Positions 34,487 to 44,320 of a DNA stretch of 64,000 nucleotides are shown here, piece by piece (within the stretch, counting starts at the first letter, position 1; the number at the start of each line of letters is the position of its first letter). This stretch comes from Prolixibacteraceae bacterium (GTDB taxonomy: Bacteria > Bacteroidota > Bacteroidia > Bacteroidales > Prolixibacteraceae), in the NCBI GenBank assembly GCA_028683385.1, contig JAQUIJ010000009.1, positions 1-64,000 of the forward strand, read 5' to 3'. The notes beneath the pieces are model-generated. The model saw nothing but the letters and a program-made list of their open reading frames with translations. It had not been told where the DNA came from and did no database searches. Made by a program: the position numbers and the translations under genes.

Positions 34487-35212
34487 ATGAAAACAGATCA
34501 GGTTTTTAAAGCGCCAATGGAAAAATCAACCGATTTTAAATTCGATGCACAGGTGGCTGATGTATTTAATGATATGGTTGGACGTTCGGTTCCTTACTAT
34601 CTTGAAATGCAGCGAATGATGTCAGAGATAATTCCTGATTATGTGCGACCAAATACATCAATCTATGATCTTGGCTGCTCTACAGGCACAACTCTTCTTT
34701 CCCTGGATAAGCTGCTGGATCAGACTGTCCGTTTTGTTGGTGTTGATTCTTCAGCAGAAATGATTGAGAACTCAAACAGCAACTTCCGAAATAATGGACT
34801 TACCCGTCAATATGATCTGATTACAGCCGATTTGTACAAACCTTTTGAGATTAAAAATGCATCAGTTGTAATCCTATGCCTGACACTTCAGTTTATAAGA
34901 CCTCTTTACCGACAGAAAATGCTTGAGTCTATTTATCTGCAAATGAATAATGGAGCTTGTTTGATTTTAGTCGAAAAGATTTTGGCTGAAGACGCTGATT
35001 TGAACCGGCAGTTTATTAATTATTACTATGATTTAAAACGCCGGAATAACTACGATGAAATGGAAATCTCGCAAAAGAGGGAAGCTCTTGAAAATGTATT
35101 AATTCCTTATAAATTAAGTGAAAATCTGCAGATGCTGGCTGAAGCTGGATTTAGCAAAACCGAAGTCTTTTTTAAATGGTACAATTTTGCCGGTATTATC
35201 GCAATTAAATAA
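34487..35212 (+). CDS. CmoA-like carboxy-SAM synthase family protein
   Basis: The 241-residue protein aligns along its length to CmoA: V-F-K-A-P-M-E-K-S near the start, D-V-F-N-D-M-V-x-R-S-V-P near residue 25, and the SAM motif Y-D-L-G-C-S-T-G near residues 61-68. CmoA converts SAM and prephenate into carboxy-SAM, which CmoB uses to modify tRNA wobble uridine. No cmoB is seen in the window, so a different carboxy-SAM use or another methyltransferase activity is possible. Its neighbours are a TetR gene before and an ICMT-like methyltransferase after (gap 8). Confidence 0.78.
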   Translation: MKTDQVFKAPMEKSTDFKFDAQVADVFNDMVGRSVPYYLEMQRMMSEIIPDYVRPNTSIYDLGCSTGTTLLSLDKLLDQTVRFVGVDSSAEMIENSNSNFRNNGLTRQYDLITADLYKPFEIKNASVVILCLTLQFIRPLYRQKMLESIYLQMNNGACLILVEKILAEDADLNRQFINYYYDLKRRNNYDEMEISQKREALENVLIPYKLSENLQMLAEAGFSKTEVFFKWYNFAGIIAIK

Positions 35213-35220
35213 TCTGAGTT

Positions 35221-35895
35221 ATGGTTAAATTTGGAAATTGGGTTTTTCACAACCGCAATTGGTTCTTCGCTATTCTTTATATAACAATGTTCATCCCTTC
35301 GTTTACTCTTACCGATGATTTGAGTATTCAAATTGGGCTGGGTCTGGCATTTTTTTTATTTGGAGTAATGTCACGTGGTATTACAATTGGGCTGGAATAC
35401 ATCGTCCGGGGTGGACTTTACAGGCAAATTTATGCCGATAAACTTGTTACTTCGGGCATATACAGCATTTGCAGAAATCCCATGTATTTTGGTAACATAT
35501 TGATATTGTTGGGAGTAGGTGTCTTCGCAAATTCAGCGCTTTTTGTTTTCCTGACATTTCCCATCTTCATGATTTTGTACGCTGCGATTATATTGGCCGA
35601 ACAATCATTTCTGGGAAATAAATTCGGAGAAGAATATAATCTTTACAAGAAGAATGTCAATGCAATTATTCCTGATTTCACAAAAATCAATCAAGCGTTT
35701 AAAGGTCAGGAATTCAATTTGAAAAAAGTGATCCGAAAAGAGTACAACTCTTTCTTTCTCTATCTTGGAGGATTGCTACTCTTGCTGTTATATCAAAAAC
35801 ACATCAGCTTCATTTACTTCTTAATTATTGGGGGAATATTGCTCGTCAGTTATTTAACGATTCGGTTTTTGAAGAAGAAAAACAGGCTTGGATAA
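35221..35895 (+). CDS. Isoprenylcysteine carboxyl methyltransferase-like membrane protein
   Basis: The 224-residue protein has several membrane helices and the ICMT/PEMT pattern C-R-N-P-M-Y-F-G-N near residues 82-90 followed by G-E-E-Y-N-L-Y-K-K-N near residue 140. The family methylates lipids or prenylcysteine using SAM. Here a C-terminal pair of extra helices is added (about 175-215). It follows the CmoA-like gene by eight bases. The acceptor is unknown; a polar lipid or isoprenoid is a guess from the family. Confidence 0.72.
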   Translation: MVKFGNWVFHNRNWFFAILYITMFIPSFTLTDDLSIQIGLGLAFFLFGVMSRGITIGLEYIVRGGLYRQIYADKLVTSGIYSICRNPMYFGNILILLGVGVFANSALFVFLTFPIFMILYAAIILAEQSFLGNKFGEEYNLYKKNVNAIIPDFTKINQAFKGQEFNLKKVIRKEYNSFFLYLGGLLLLLLYQKHISFIYFLIIGGILLVSYLTIRFLKKKNRLG

Positions 35896-35937
35896 TCACG
35901 CCACAGGAGATGGGCTTAGAATAAACGCACCAAAACT

Positions 35938-36744
35938 ATGACAATCAGAAACATATTGATAGTTTTCATTACTGCTATTGCTTTACCCTCTTGTGATGGT
36001 ATGCTTGATTACTCTCCATACTTAATTGATTTTAGCGAAGAAAACAGAAATGTTAATCAACAAAATATTGGAAAATTAGCTTATCAGACAAAAGACGATA
36101 CAATTACAATTGCCTTTACTGGCGATACCCATCGTTGGTTTGATGAAACAGAAAAGTTTGTAGCAAAAGTAAATCAAAAACCATCTGTTGATTTTGTAAT
36201 ACACGTTGGTGATATCGCTGACTTTGGGTTACCCAAACAATATATATGGGGAAATTCGTATTTGCTGAAATTGAATATCCCATATTTTGTTGTTGTTGGA
36301 AATCACGATTTAGTTGGGAATGGCCTTACAGCTTACAACGAAATGTTTGGTTCTTTGGATTTCAGTTTCATTTATAACAAAGTGAAATTTGTTTTTTTAA
36401 ATACAAATAGCCGAGAATTTCTATTCAACGGGAAGGTTCCAAACATTCAGTGGCTTGATAATCAGTTAAAACCAAGCATGGAATTTACGAAAGCTGTTGT
36501 GATTTTTCATGTATTACCCATGCATGGAGATTTTGATACCTCACTGGACGAATCGTTTCACAACACCTTGATGCGCTACAACAATGTTCTATTTACAGTT
36601 CACGGACATTCCCACAACTTCGAAATTTACAAGCCTTATAATGATGACATTACCTGCGTAAATGTATATGGTATTGAGTACAATAAATTTAATGTAATTA
36701 AAATATCAAATGATCAATTTGAAGTTACGACACTTGACTTTTAA
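35938..36744 (+). CDS. Calcineurin-like metallophosphoesterase lipoprotein
   Basis: The 268-residue protein has a lipoprotein signal (lipobox L-P-S-C at about 16-19) and the dimetal phosphoesterase motifs in order: G-D-T-H near residue 61, H-V-G-D-I-A-D near 85, G-N-H-D near 121, a lone H in F-H-V-L-P and V-H-G-H-S-H near 221. It is exported to the envelope. Substrate unknown. Its last 35 bases overlap the start of the next gene, which reads in another frame. Confidence 0.85.
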   Translation: MTIRNILIVFITAIALPSCDGMLDYSPYLIDFSEENRNVNQQNIGKLAYQTKDDTITIAFTGDTHRWFDETEKFVAKVNQKPSVDFVIHVGDIADFGLPKQYIWGNSYLLKLNIPYFVVVGNHDLVGNGLTAYNEMFGSLDFSFIYNKVKFVFLNTNSREFLFNGKVPNIQWLDNQLKPSMEFTKAVVIFHVLPMHGDFDTSLDESFHNTLMRYNNVLFTVHGHSHNFEIYKPYNDDITCVNVYGIEYNKFNVIKISNDQFEVTTLDF

Positions 36745-37342
36745 AATAGTATTGATAAGCTCTGTGTTGCATTTTATTTCATTTGATGTTTACAGTCAGG
36801 AGTCGCAAAATACTGATTCTGCAAAGTATAAAAAGTATTTGCCTGACTATGTAAAAATTCAATTTGGCGGAGGTATCGGGTTCGTATCTACAGGTATTGG
36901 ATACAGCTTTTTTAAAGACAAATTAGATATAACAGGGTTTTATGGTTATGTGCCAAAATCTGTTTCAATTGACGACCTGCACAGCGTAAGTTTACAATTA
37001 ACTGCAAAATTGATGCGGATTAAAGTCAATGAAAATATTGAATTAATACCATTGAATGTAGGGTGGTTTATTCATCATTCATTTGGCAACGAATACTGGA
37101 TAAAATTGCCTTCACATTATCCTGAAAAATATTACTGGTGGGCGCCGGGAAGAAATGCTGGTATATTTCTGGGAGGGGAAGTAAAAACAAAATTATTAAG
37201 CAATTTTACTCCTGCTTCAGGAACGGCATTCTATGTTCGTATGGGAAGTCGGGGTTTATACCTGGCAAGTAAATTTGGAAACTCTTCAATCCCATTAAAA
37301 GATATCGTAGAATTTGGTTTTGGAGTAGCAATTTATCGTTAA
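36710..37342 (+). CDS. Small outer-membrane beta-barrel protein of unknown function
   Basis: I do not recognise a named family. The 210-residue protein has a signal-like hydrophobic N-terminus (about 12-30) ending V-Y-S-Q and then beta-rich sequence finishing with an aromatic strand (F-G-F-G-V-A-I-Y-R), as expected of an outer-membrane barrel. The start lies inside the phosphoesterase gene (overlap 35 bases), so the two are translationally linked. Confidence 0.65.
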   Translation: MINLKLRHLTFKIVLISSVLHFISFDVYSQESQNTDSAKYKKYLPDYVKIQFGGGIGFVSTGIGYSFFKDKLDITGFYGYVPKSVSIDDLHSVSLQLTAKLMRIKVNENIELIPLNVGWFIHHSFGNEYWIKLPSHYPEKYYWWAPGRNAGIFLGGEVKTKLLSNFTPASGTAFYVRMGSRGLYLASKFGNSSIPLKDIVEFGFGVAIYR

Positions 37343-37669
37343 CACATTAAGGTAACATGAGAGAGAATCACACAAAGGAATGATCATGATGGCGATTTCT
37401 CCCGATATATCGGGACAGGCTATCTGGCAATTAAATACCAGAATTATAAACAGTTGAAATGCATAACACTTATTTTTTCATACTCCATGACGAATCGTAC
37501 AGGTAACTTTTAAATTATTTTTCATTGTCCTTTTGTGATGATGCATTTCTAAAAACCTTAAAGAATTATACCAGGATGACTGGGACGAAAAAATAAACAA
37601 AAAAAAGTGGCTTGAATGAACAGCATGTCCATAGTTTATCAGTAAATCATATACATTAATAAGAATAAA
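37343..37669 (+). other. Intergenic region with a 16-bp palindrome
   Basis: No gene is seen in these 327 bases. A perfect palindrome, TCCCGATATATCGGGA (37400-37415), lies near the start of the region, about 60 bases past the barrel-gene stop. The remainder has no clear promoter or operator that I can name. Confidence 0.5.
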
Positions 37670-38986
37670 ATGAAACGTTTTCTATACAGCCTGTTCAGTT
37701 TGCTTTTTCTTATTCAGTTTGCACATGCCCAAACCGAATTAAGTTTTAACAACATTGATTCTCTTTATAAATATGTCGAAAACCACAGTATTTCCATTAA
37801 AACCGGTGAACAACAGATTCTTTTGGCAAAATGGCAAAAAATTTCAGCTAAAGCGGGGATATTGAATTTTAAGGTTCAGACATCATTTTCGCTCACCGAC
37901 AATATCCAATTACCAGTGACCTATCTTCCTGCAGAGGCTTTTGGCGGTGAGCCTGGCACTTTTAAAGAAGTAACAACAGGCCAGCAATACATGGGCAATT
38001 TGAATATCGCACCACAAATTGATATTATTAATCTTTCAAGTTGGGCTAAGCTGAAAAGTGCAAATATCAATTCGGAACTTACTGATGTAAATAATTTAAT
38101 TGTCAAAAAAATGATTTTTGAATCTATTTCAGCGAGTTACTTTAATATAATATCCATAAATGAACAAATTGAGATAACCCGTAAGAATCTTTTTGCAGCC
38201 GATACGCTGCAAATGATCATGCAGAATAAATATACCGAAGGAATTGTTCGTCAACAGGATTTGAATGATGCCATGATCAACCGAATTACCTTGGCCGACA
38301 AATTGGAACAATTGAAAATTGGAATAAAACAGCAATATGATGGGCTGAAAATTTTATGCGATATACCTGAAACGGATCAGGTTGTTATTACCGAAAAGTT
38401 AAACTACAATCAACAATTTAGCCTTGGCATGCAAGCAAGTAATGAATTACAGTACAAATCAGCGCTCCTGAAAGTTGAACAATCGAAAGCTGATTTGAAT
38501 ACCAACCGCTTATCGCAGTATCCAACGGTTTCATTGGTTGCTTATGATGCCTGGCAGCAGAATAGTAAGAATATGTTTTTCGACAACAACGTGAATTGGA
38601 GAAACTCACAGTACTTCGGGCTAAGAATTAGTTTGCCTTTCCCTGATATTAATCGGTTTACGCTATCAAAAAGTTCAAATATCAATAAAACAATTGCCTT
38701 GCAAAATGCAGAACACACAAAACTTCAGGAAAATATCACCAATGCTCAAATGAATTTAGATTACGAAAAAGCGTTTTCTCAATTTCGCACAACAAAGCAA
38801 ATCTATTTGCTAAAAGAAGAAAACTACCGGATGGCATTAAACCAGTTCAATGCGTCAATTCTTCCTTCCGACAGGTTGCTGGCTGCTTTTAACGATATGC
38901 TTGTTAGCCGTTTAAACTACAGCAATTCATTGGCAAACATACTTTATACCGAATCGAAAATCAAAATAAACAACTCGATAAAATGA
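37670..38986 (+). CDS. TolC family outer-membrane channel of the MacB-like system
   Basis: The 438-residue protein has a signal peptide ending H-A-Q near residue 21 and OEP helices. It shares with the TolC at 27071 the segment A-F-G-G-x-x-G-T-x-K-E-V, so both descend from one gene. It overlaps the next gene by four bases (ATGA at 38983-38986). It should work with the adaptor, permease and ATPase that follow as a tripartite ABC exporter. Confidence 0.87.
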   Translation: MKRFLYSLFSLLFLIQFAHAQTELSFNNIDSLYKYVENHSISIKTGEQQILLAKWQKISAKAGILNFKVQTSFSLTDNIQLPVTYLPAEAFGGEPGTFKEVTTGQQYMGNLNIAPQIDIINLSSWAKLKSANINSELTDVNNLIVKKMIFESISASYFNIISINEQIEITRKNLFAADTLQMIMQNKYTEGIVRQQDLNDAMINRITLADKLEQLKIGIKQQYDGLKILCDIPETDQVVITEKLNYNQQFSLGMQASNELQYKSALLKVEQSKADLNTNRLSQYPTVSLVAYDAWQQNSKNMFFDNNVNWRNSQYFGLRISLPFPDINRFTLSKSSNINKTIALQNAEHTKLQENITNAQMNLDYEKAFSQFRTTKQIYLLKEENYRMALNQFNASILPSDRLLAAFNDMLVSRLNYSNSLANILYTESKIKINNSIK

Positions 38987-40083
38987 AGAATTCAACAAAA
39001 ATTACTTTGCTTTTTCTGAGCATGGTATTATTAGGCTCTTGTGGGAAAAAAACAACCGAAACTAAACCCGAAAGAAAGGATATTACTGAAACTGTTTTCG
39101 CTTCGGGTGTCCTTGTACCTGACAGTCAATATAATTTAACCTCTTTATCGGATGGATATATCATAGAAATGAAGTTTAAAGAGGGCGATATCGTCAGTTC
39201 AAATCAGCTTTTGGCCATAGTAGATAACGAACAAAACAGTATAAATGCCAAAAGTTCATACGAATTATTAGACATCGCATATAGTAATGCGAATCCCAAT
39301 GCACCGGCATTAAAACAGGTAAAAATCAATCTTGAACTCGCCACTCAAAAACTTAGTCAGGACGAAAAACAGGCAGAAAGATATAAAAGACTTTTTGAGA
39401 CAAACAGTGTTTCGAAATTAGAATACGAAAATGCAATACTTAGTCTGGAGAATTCAAGAACCAGTCTTTTGTCACTACAGGAAAATTACAAATTGCTCCA
39501 GCAACAGGCAGATCAACAAATAATTATACAGAAATCACAAAAAGACGTGAATGGTGTTTCCAGAAATTTCAACGAAATTAAGGCAGTTATTGGTGGAAAG
39601 GTATATGAAATGAAAAAAGAACTGGGCGATTATGTTCGAAAAGGCGATATCATTGCGGTAATAGGAAGTCATGAAAAGTTATATGCTTTATTGAGTGTTG
39701 ACGAAAGCAATATTTCTAAAATAAAGCTGCAACAGCCTGCAATCATTCAACTAAACACCCAATTGCAGAAAAACTACAATGGAGTTGTAACCGAAATATA
39801 TCCGGCATTCGACCAGCAATCGCAATCGTTTTATTGCAAAGTGGAATTTGAAGAGGCACTTGATTTTAATATATCAGGCACCCAGCTTCAGGGAAATATC
39901 ATCATCGGGAATAAAAAGAATGTATTGGTCATTCCACGAAATTACCTTGGTTATGGCAATAAAGTAAAGCTTAAAAATTCAGACGTATTAACAATTGAAA
40001 CTGGTTTCATTTCGAATGATTGGGTTGAAATAGTAAAAGGCCTAGATGAGAATTCAATAATTGTAACAGACAAGACAAAATGA
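38983..40083 (+). CDS. HlyD/MacA-like adaptor lipoprotein
   Basis: The 366-residue protein has a lipobox L-L-G-S-C-G near residues 16-21, a lipoyl half (G-Y-I-I-E-M-K-F-K-E-G-D-I-V), a long helical hairpin and the second lipoyl half (A-V-I-G-G-K-V-Y-E-M). It links the FtsX-type permease to TolC. Its stop overlaps the permease start by four bases. Confidence 0.88.
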   Translation: MKNSTKITLLFLSMVLLGSCGKKTTETKPERKDITETVFASGVLVPDSQYNLTSLSDGYIIEMKFKEGDIVSSNQLLAIVDNEQNSINAKSSYELLDIAYSNANPNAPALKQVKINLELATQKLSQDEKQAERYKRLFETNSVSKLEYENAILSLENSRTSLLSLQENYKLLQQQADQQIIIQKSQKDVNGVSRNFNEIKAVIGGKVYEMKKELGDYVRKGDIIAVIGSHEKLYALLSVDESNISKIKLQQPAIIQLNTQLQKNYNGVVTEIYPAFDQQSQSFYCKVEFEEALDFNISGTQLQGNIIIGNKKNVLVIPRNYLGYGNKVKLKNSDVLTIETGFISNDWVEIVKGLDENSIIVTDKTK

Positions 40084-41315
40084 GACTAAATGTAGATTCG
40101 GATATTGCCTTAACTCATTTACTTACCCGAAAAAAACAAACAATGATTGCTGCTTTGGGTGTAACTGTGGGGATTGGAATATTTATTTTTATGATTTCTT
40201 TAGTGGTCGGCTTCAATCGCTATTCCGATGAAGCTTTATTCAAAGCCGCTCCACATTTGCGAATTTATAAAGATGACATGTTAAGCCAGCCGCTGATTCC
40301 TCAAAGCAACTCAGGTTACGCTACTGTGATTGTCAATCCGAAAATCACTAATGTGTCTAATGCCCTGATTAATCCAGAAAAGATAATGGCTGATTTAATC
40401 AAACAGGAAGATGTGGTAACTGTTGCCCCACAGGTGTCGGTTAATCTGTTTTACAACAATGGTACATCCCAGATAAACGGGGTAGCTTCCGGTGTAAATA
40501 TTCTGGAAGCCAATGCGATGTTCAATATCCAATCAACCATGTTGGCTGGCGATGTGCGAAATCTTGTGGCAACTCCGAACGGAATATTAATTGGGGTCGG
40601 AATTGCCAGAAAATTAAACATTCAATTGCACGACAATATTAATATTACCTCATCGGTTGGAGTTGTTAAGGTGATGAAGGTCGAAGGGATATTTAAAACC
40701 AGTAACTCGAACATTGATCTGACTAAATCATACGTAAACCTGGCTGTATCACAGCAATTGCTTCATCAAAGTTCAAGTTTTGTGACTGACATCTTAGTTA
40801 ATATTAAGGATCCAGACAAAGCTCCTGAATTTTCAAAACGGCTTCAACGCGTCACAATTTATAAAGTTGAAGACTGGCAGGCAGCCAATGAACAAACCAT
40901 GTCGAGTAAAAAAACCAGGGCGGTTATGTTTGGGGCAATTTCGCTGGCAATTTTGTTAGTCGCAGCTTTCGGAATTTACAATATTATCAACATGACTATT
41001 AAGGAAAAACTAAATGACATTGCTATTCTTAAAGCAACAGGATTCTCAGGGAAAGATGTAATAAATATATTTATCAAAGAAACACTAATCATGGGATTTA
41101 TAGGAACATTATTCGGATTGCTTTTGGCTGCCGGACTAATTAAGGTTGTAAGCGGAATTTATATTGGTGGCGACCGGGAGTATTTCCCCATTGGATTTGA
41201 GTTGTCAATTTTTATTGCAGGCGCTATTATTGGGATGCTCGTAACCCTAGGCGCCGGCTATATTCCAGCTCTCAACGCGGCGAAGATCGATCCCATTGAA
41301 ATATTTAGAAAATGA
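40080..41315 (+). CDS. FtsX/MacB-type ABC transporter permease
   Basis: The 411-residue protein has one N-terminal membrane helix (about 22-45), a large periplasmic domain (MacB_PCD type) and three C-terminal helices including the typical A-A-F-G-I-Y-N-I-I-N-M-T-I-K-E-K segment and A-A-G-L-I region. Such permeases use mechanotransmission with an ATPase on the inside rather than passing substrate through the membrane. It overlaps the ATPase gene by four bases. Confidence 0.9.
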   Translation: MRLNVDSDIALTHLLTRKKQTMIAALGVTVGIGIFIFMISLVVGFNRYSDEALFKAAPHLRIYKDDMLSQPLIPQSNSGYATVIVNPKITNVSNALINPEKIMADLIKQEDVVTVAPQVSVNLFYNNGTSQINGVASGVNILEANAMFNIQSTMLAGDVRNLVATPNGILIGVGIARKLNIQLHDNINITSSVGVVKVMKVEGIFKTSNSNIDLTKSYVNLAVSQQLLHQSSSFVTDILVNIKDPDKAPEFSKRLQRVTIYKVEDWQAANEQTMSSKKTRAVMFGAISLAILLVAAFGIYNIINMTIKEKLNDIAILKATGFSGKDVINIFIKETLIMGFIGTLFGLLLAAGLIKVVSGIYIGGDREYFPIGFELSIFIAGAIIGMLVTLGAGYIPALNAAKIDPIEIFRK

Positions 41316-42010
41316 TGGAAAAACAAGTTATTCTTAAAACAAACCATATTGCCAAGTATTTTTACGAACCCGTAAAATTTAAAGCTTTAAATGATGTTTC
41401 ATTTGAGGTATTTGAAAGCGAGTTTGTTGCTATGATTGGCAAATCAGGTTGTGGAAAATCGACCTTACTTTATATCCTTTCCACAATGGACACAGCTTAC
41501 GAAGGCGAATTGTTTATTGCAGGTCAAAAAATAACAGGCCAAAAGCAAGATACGCTTGCAGCTATCCGCAACCAAAATATCGGGTTTGTATTTCAGTTTC
41601 ACTATCTGTTGCCTGAATTCAGTTGTCTGAAAAATGTAATGATCCCTGCCCTGAAATTAGGCAAATATTCCTATGAGGAAATTGAGGAACAATCCTATCA
41701 AAAATTAGAACTTCTGGGCATAAAAGATCAGGCGCTAAAACCTGCTTCAAAACTTTCGGGTGGGCAGCAACAAAGGGTTGCAATTGCCCGCGCATTGATT
41801 AATTCTCCTAAAATTATTATGTGCGACGAGCCTACAGGGAACCTCGACAGTAAGAATACAGGGATTGTTCTCGAAACATTTCAACAACTATCAAAAGAGT
41901 TCGGGCAAACCATCATTACTGTTACTCATGATAATGATTTCGCTGCCAAATCGGATCGGAATATTGAGATGGAAGACGGCGAAATTATTGATCATGATAA
42001 GAAAATTTAG
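41312..42010 (+). CDS. ABC transporter ATPase (LolD/MacB NBD type)
   Basis: The 232-residue protein has Walker A (G-K-S-G-C-G-K-S-T near residues 43-51), the signature [15 protein letters not shown] near 147, and Walker B (I-I-M-C-D-E-P-T-G near 168). It powers the FtsX-type permease encoded just before. It overlaps that gene and is followed after 7 bases by a TonB receptor gene. Confidence 0.93.
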   Translation: MMEKQVILKTNHIAKYFYEPVKFKALNDVSFEVFESEFVAMIGKSGCGKSTLLYILSTMDTAYEGELFIAGQKITGQKQDTLAAIRNQNIGFVFQFHYLLPEFSCLKNVMIPALKLGKYSYEEIEEQSYQKLELLGIKDQALKPASKLSGGQQQRVAIARALINSPKIIMCDEPTGNLDSKNTGIVLETFQQLSKEFGQTIITVTHDNDFAAKSDRNIEMEDGEIIDHDKKI

Positions 42011-42017
42011 TCCAAAT

Positions 42018-44315
42018 ATGAAATACATAACACTTCTCTTTTCTTTATTCATTGCGCCTTTGGTGCTTCTGGCGCAATCCTTTACAATTAGTGGATTTAT
42101 TAACGACAAAACGAATGGTGAAACCCTGATTGGGGCAGCTGTTCAGGTCATGAATAAAGCGGTCAGAGGCACAACAAGTAACGAATATGGATTTTACTCG
42201 ATTACATTGCCGCAAGGAAGCTACGAGTTGGCGTATTCTTTTATCGGCTACCAAGAGCAAACCATCAATATAAGCCTGACTGAAAACAAGACTATCAATA
42301 TCGGTTTGGAAGAGTTCAGTACAAACATTGGTGAGGTGGTTGTTTCAGCAAGCAGCGTCAACGAAAAAATCAGCCAGTCAAAGATGGGTGTCGAAAAGGT
42401 TAATGTGGGAACTATCAGCAAATTGCCTGTGCTTTTTGGCGAAAAAGATATATTGAAAACGATGCAATTGCTTCCAGGTGTAAAATCGGGTGGCGACGGT
42501 CAGAGTGGTTTTACGGTTCGTGGCGGTTCAATTGATCAAAACCTCATTCTTCTGGACGATGCACCGGTTTATAACGCGTCACATTTGTTAGGCTTCTTTT
42601 CTACATTTAATTCGGATGCTATCAAAGATGTAACGCTTTACAAAGGAACAGCGCCTGCACAATTTGGAGGTCGCATATCGTCGGTAGTCGATGTGAAAAT
42701 GAACGAAGGCGACAATCAAAACTATGGTGTAAGCGGAGGCATTGGCCTAATTTCTTCCAAACTAAACATTGAAGGGCCTGTACAAAAAGGTAAATCCTCG
42801 TTTCTAATCACCGGCAGAAGGACTTATGCTGATATTTTCCTAAAATTAACCGATCAGTTTAAGGACAACAATTTGTCTTTTTACGATCTGAATGCAAAAT
42901 TTAACTACCATCTTTCGGATAAGGACAGGCTTTTTGTTTCTGGTTATTTTGGACGGGACAGATTAGGCTTAAACAATCGTTTTGGTATCGATTGGGGAAA
43001 CGCGACCGCTACTCTGCGTTGGAACCACCTTTTTAACAGCAAGTTATTTTCGAACACCTCTTTTATTTACAGTAATTACGACTATAATATTGACATCCAA
43101 AACAATGTCAATCCATTTTCTATCCTTTCAAGAATCCGTGACTGGAACGTAAAGCAAGAGTTTCAATATTTCTCTAATGCCAAAAACGAATGGAAATTTG
43201 GTTATAACATCATTTACCACGCCATTACTCCCGGTCAAATTACAAACGAAGAAAGTACCGACAATCCCTATCAGCTCCGAGATGGAATTGAATCGGCTAT
43301 CTATGCAACCAACGACTGGCAAGCCACCGATAAGCTAAAAATTAACTATGGGCTTCGGTTGAGCAATTTTATAGTGTTGGGCGGAAGCGATTACTACACT
43401 TTGGACGATAATAAAAATATCACGGACACCATTCGCCAGAGCAATCCGGTAAAAAGCTACCTGAATTTTGAGCCCCGCCTTTCGTTAAGCTATACCCTGA
43501 ATAAAAACAGCTCCTTAAAAGTGGCCTACACACGCAATACCCAAAATATGCATCTCATCACAAATTCAGTAACCACCAATCCTACTGACAAATGGATCAT
43601 GAACACCAATATTATTAAGCCTGAAATTGGCGATCAGGTATCGCTTGGCTATTTTCATAATCTCAAAGAGAATATGTTTGAGTTTAGCGCTGAAACGTAT
43701 TACAAATCAATGCAAAACCAAATTGACTATAAAGATAACGCTGACGAACGTGCACCTGCTATTGAAACACAATTGTTATATGGCAAAGGAAGGGCTTATG
43801 GGTTAGAATTATTGCTCAAAAAGAATCAAGGAAAACTAACCGGCTGGCTGGGTTACACCCTTTCACGAACCGAAAAACAGATTGACGGAATCAATCAGAA
43901 CCAATGGTATGCTGCCCGTCAAGATCGTACCCACGATATTTCCATTGTAACGATGTACGATATTTCAAAACGCTGGAATGTGTCGGCAGTATGGGTTTAT
44001 CAAACAGGCAATGCAATTACTTTTCCGAGTGGAAAATACGAAGTGGCAGGACAAACCACCTGGCTTTATACTGAACGCAACGGCTACCGCATGCCAGCCT
44101 ACCACCGGTTGGATTTGGGTGCAACCTTCAAACTCAAAGAACGAAAACGATTTAATTCGGAATTATCGTTTGGCCTTTACAATGCTTATGGACGCGAAAA
44201 TCCTTATACCATCACGTTTGAACAAAGCGATACAGATCCTAATAAAACTGTTGCTGTTCAAACATCATTGTTCAGATGGATACCTTCTGTTTCCTGGAAC
44301 TTTAAATTCAAATAG
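42018..44315 (+). CDS. TonB-dependent receptor with N-terminal carboxypeptidase-like domain
   Basis: The ATG at 42018 gives a signal peptide ending L-L-A-Q near residue 18, a carboxypeptidase-regulatory-like domain (S-G-F-I-N-D-K-T-N-G-E-T-L-I-G-A-A-V near 23-40), a plug (G-V-K-S-G-G-D-G-Q-S-G-F-T-V-R-G-G-S near 165) and a barrel ending in aromatic W-N-F-K-F-K. The total is about 765 residues. A TTG reading frame upstream is not the start. It is paired with the DUF4249 gene, the usual partner, and likely takes up a ligand not identified here. Confidence 0.9.
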   Translation: MKYITLLFSLFIAPLVLLAQSFTISGFINDKTNGETLIGAAVQVMNKAVRGTTSNEYGFYSITLPQGSYELAYSFIGYQEQTINISLTENKTINIGLEEFSTNIGEVVVSASSVNEKISQSKMGVEKVNVGTISKLPVLFGEKDILKTMQLLPGVKSGGDGQSGFTVRGGSIDQNLILLDDAPVYNASHLLGFFSTFNSDAIKDVTLYKGTAPAQFGGRISSVVDVKMNEGDNQNYGVSGGIGLISSKLNIEGPVQKGKSSFLITGRRTYADIFLKLTDQFKDNNLSFYDLNAKFNYHLSDKDRLFVSGYFGRDRLGLNNRFGIDWGNATATLRWNHLFNSKLFSNTSFIYSNYDYNIDIQNNVNPFSILSRIRDWNVKQEFQYFSNAKNEWKFGYNIIYHAITPGQITNEESTDNPYQLRDGIESAIYATNDWQATDKLKINYGLRLSNFIVLGGSDYYTLDDNKNITDTIRQSNPVKSYLNFEPRLSLSYTLNKNSSLKVAYTRNTQNMHLITNSVTTNPTDKWIMNTNIIKPEIGDQVSLGYFHNLKENMFEFSAETYYKSMQNQIDYKDNADERAPAIETQLLYGKGRAYGLELLLKKNQGKLTGWLGYTLSRTEKQIDGINQNQWYAARQDRTHDISIVTMYDISKRWNVSAVWVYQTGNAITFPSGKYEVAGQTTWLYTERNGYRMPAYHRLDLGATFKLKERKRFNSELSFGLYNAYGRENPYTITFEQSDTDPNKTVAVQTSLFRWIPSVSWNFKFK

Positions 44316-44320
44316 AAAAA

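Noticed and set aside
41865-42017. Upstream extension of the TonB receptor frame into the ABC ATPase gene
   Set aside because: It starts at a TTG inside the ATPase gene in another frame; the ATG at 42018 gives a good signal peptide.
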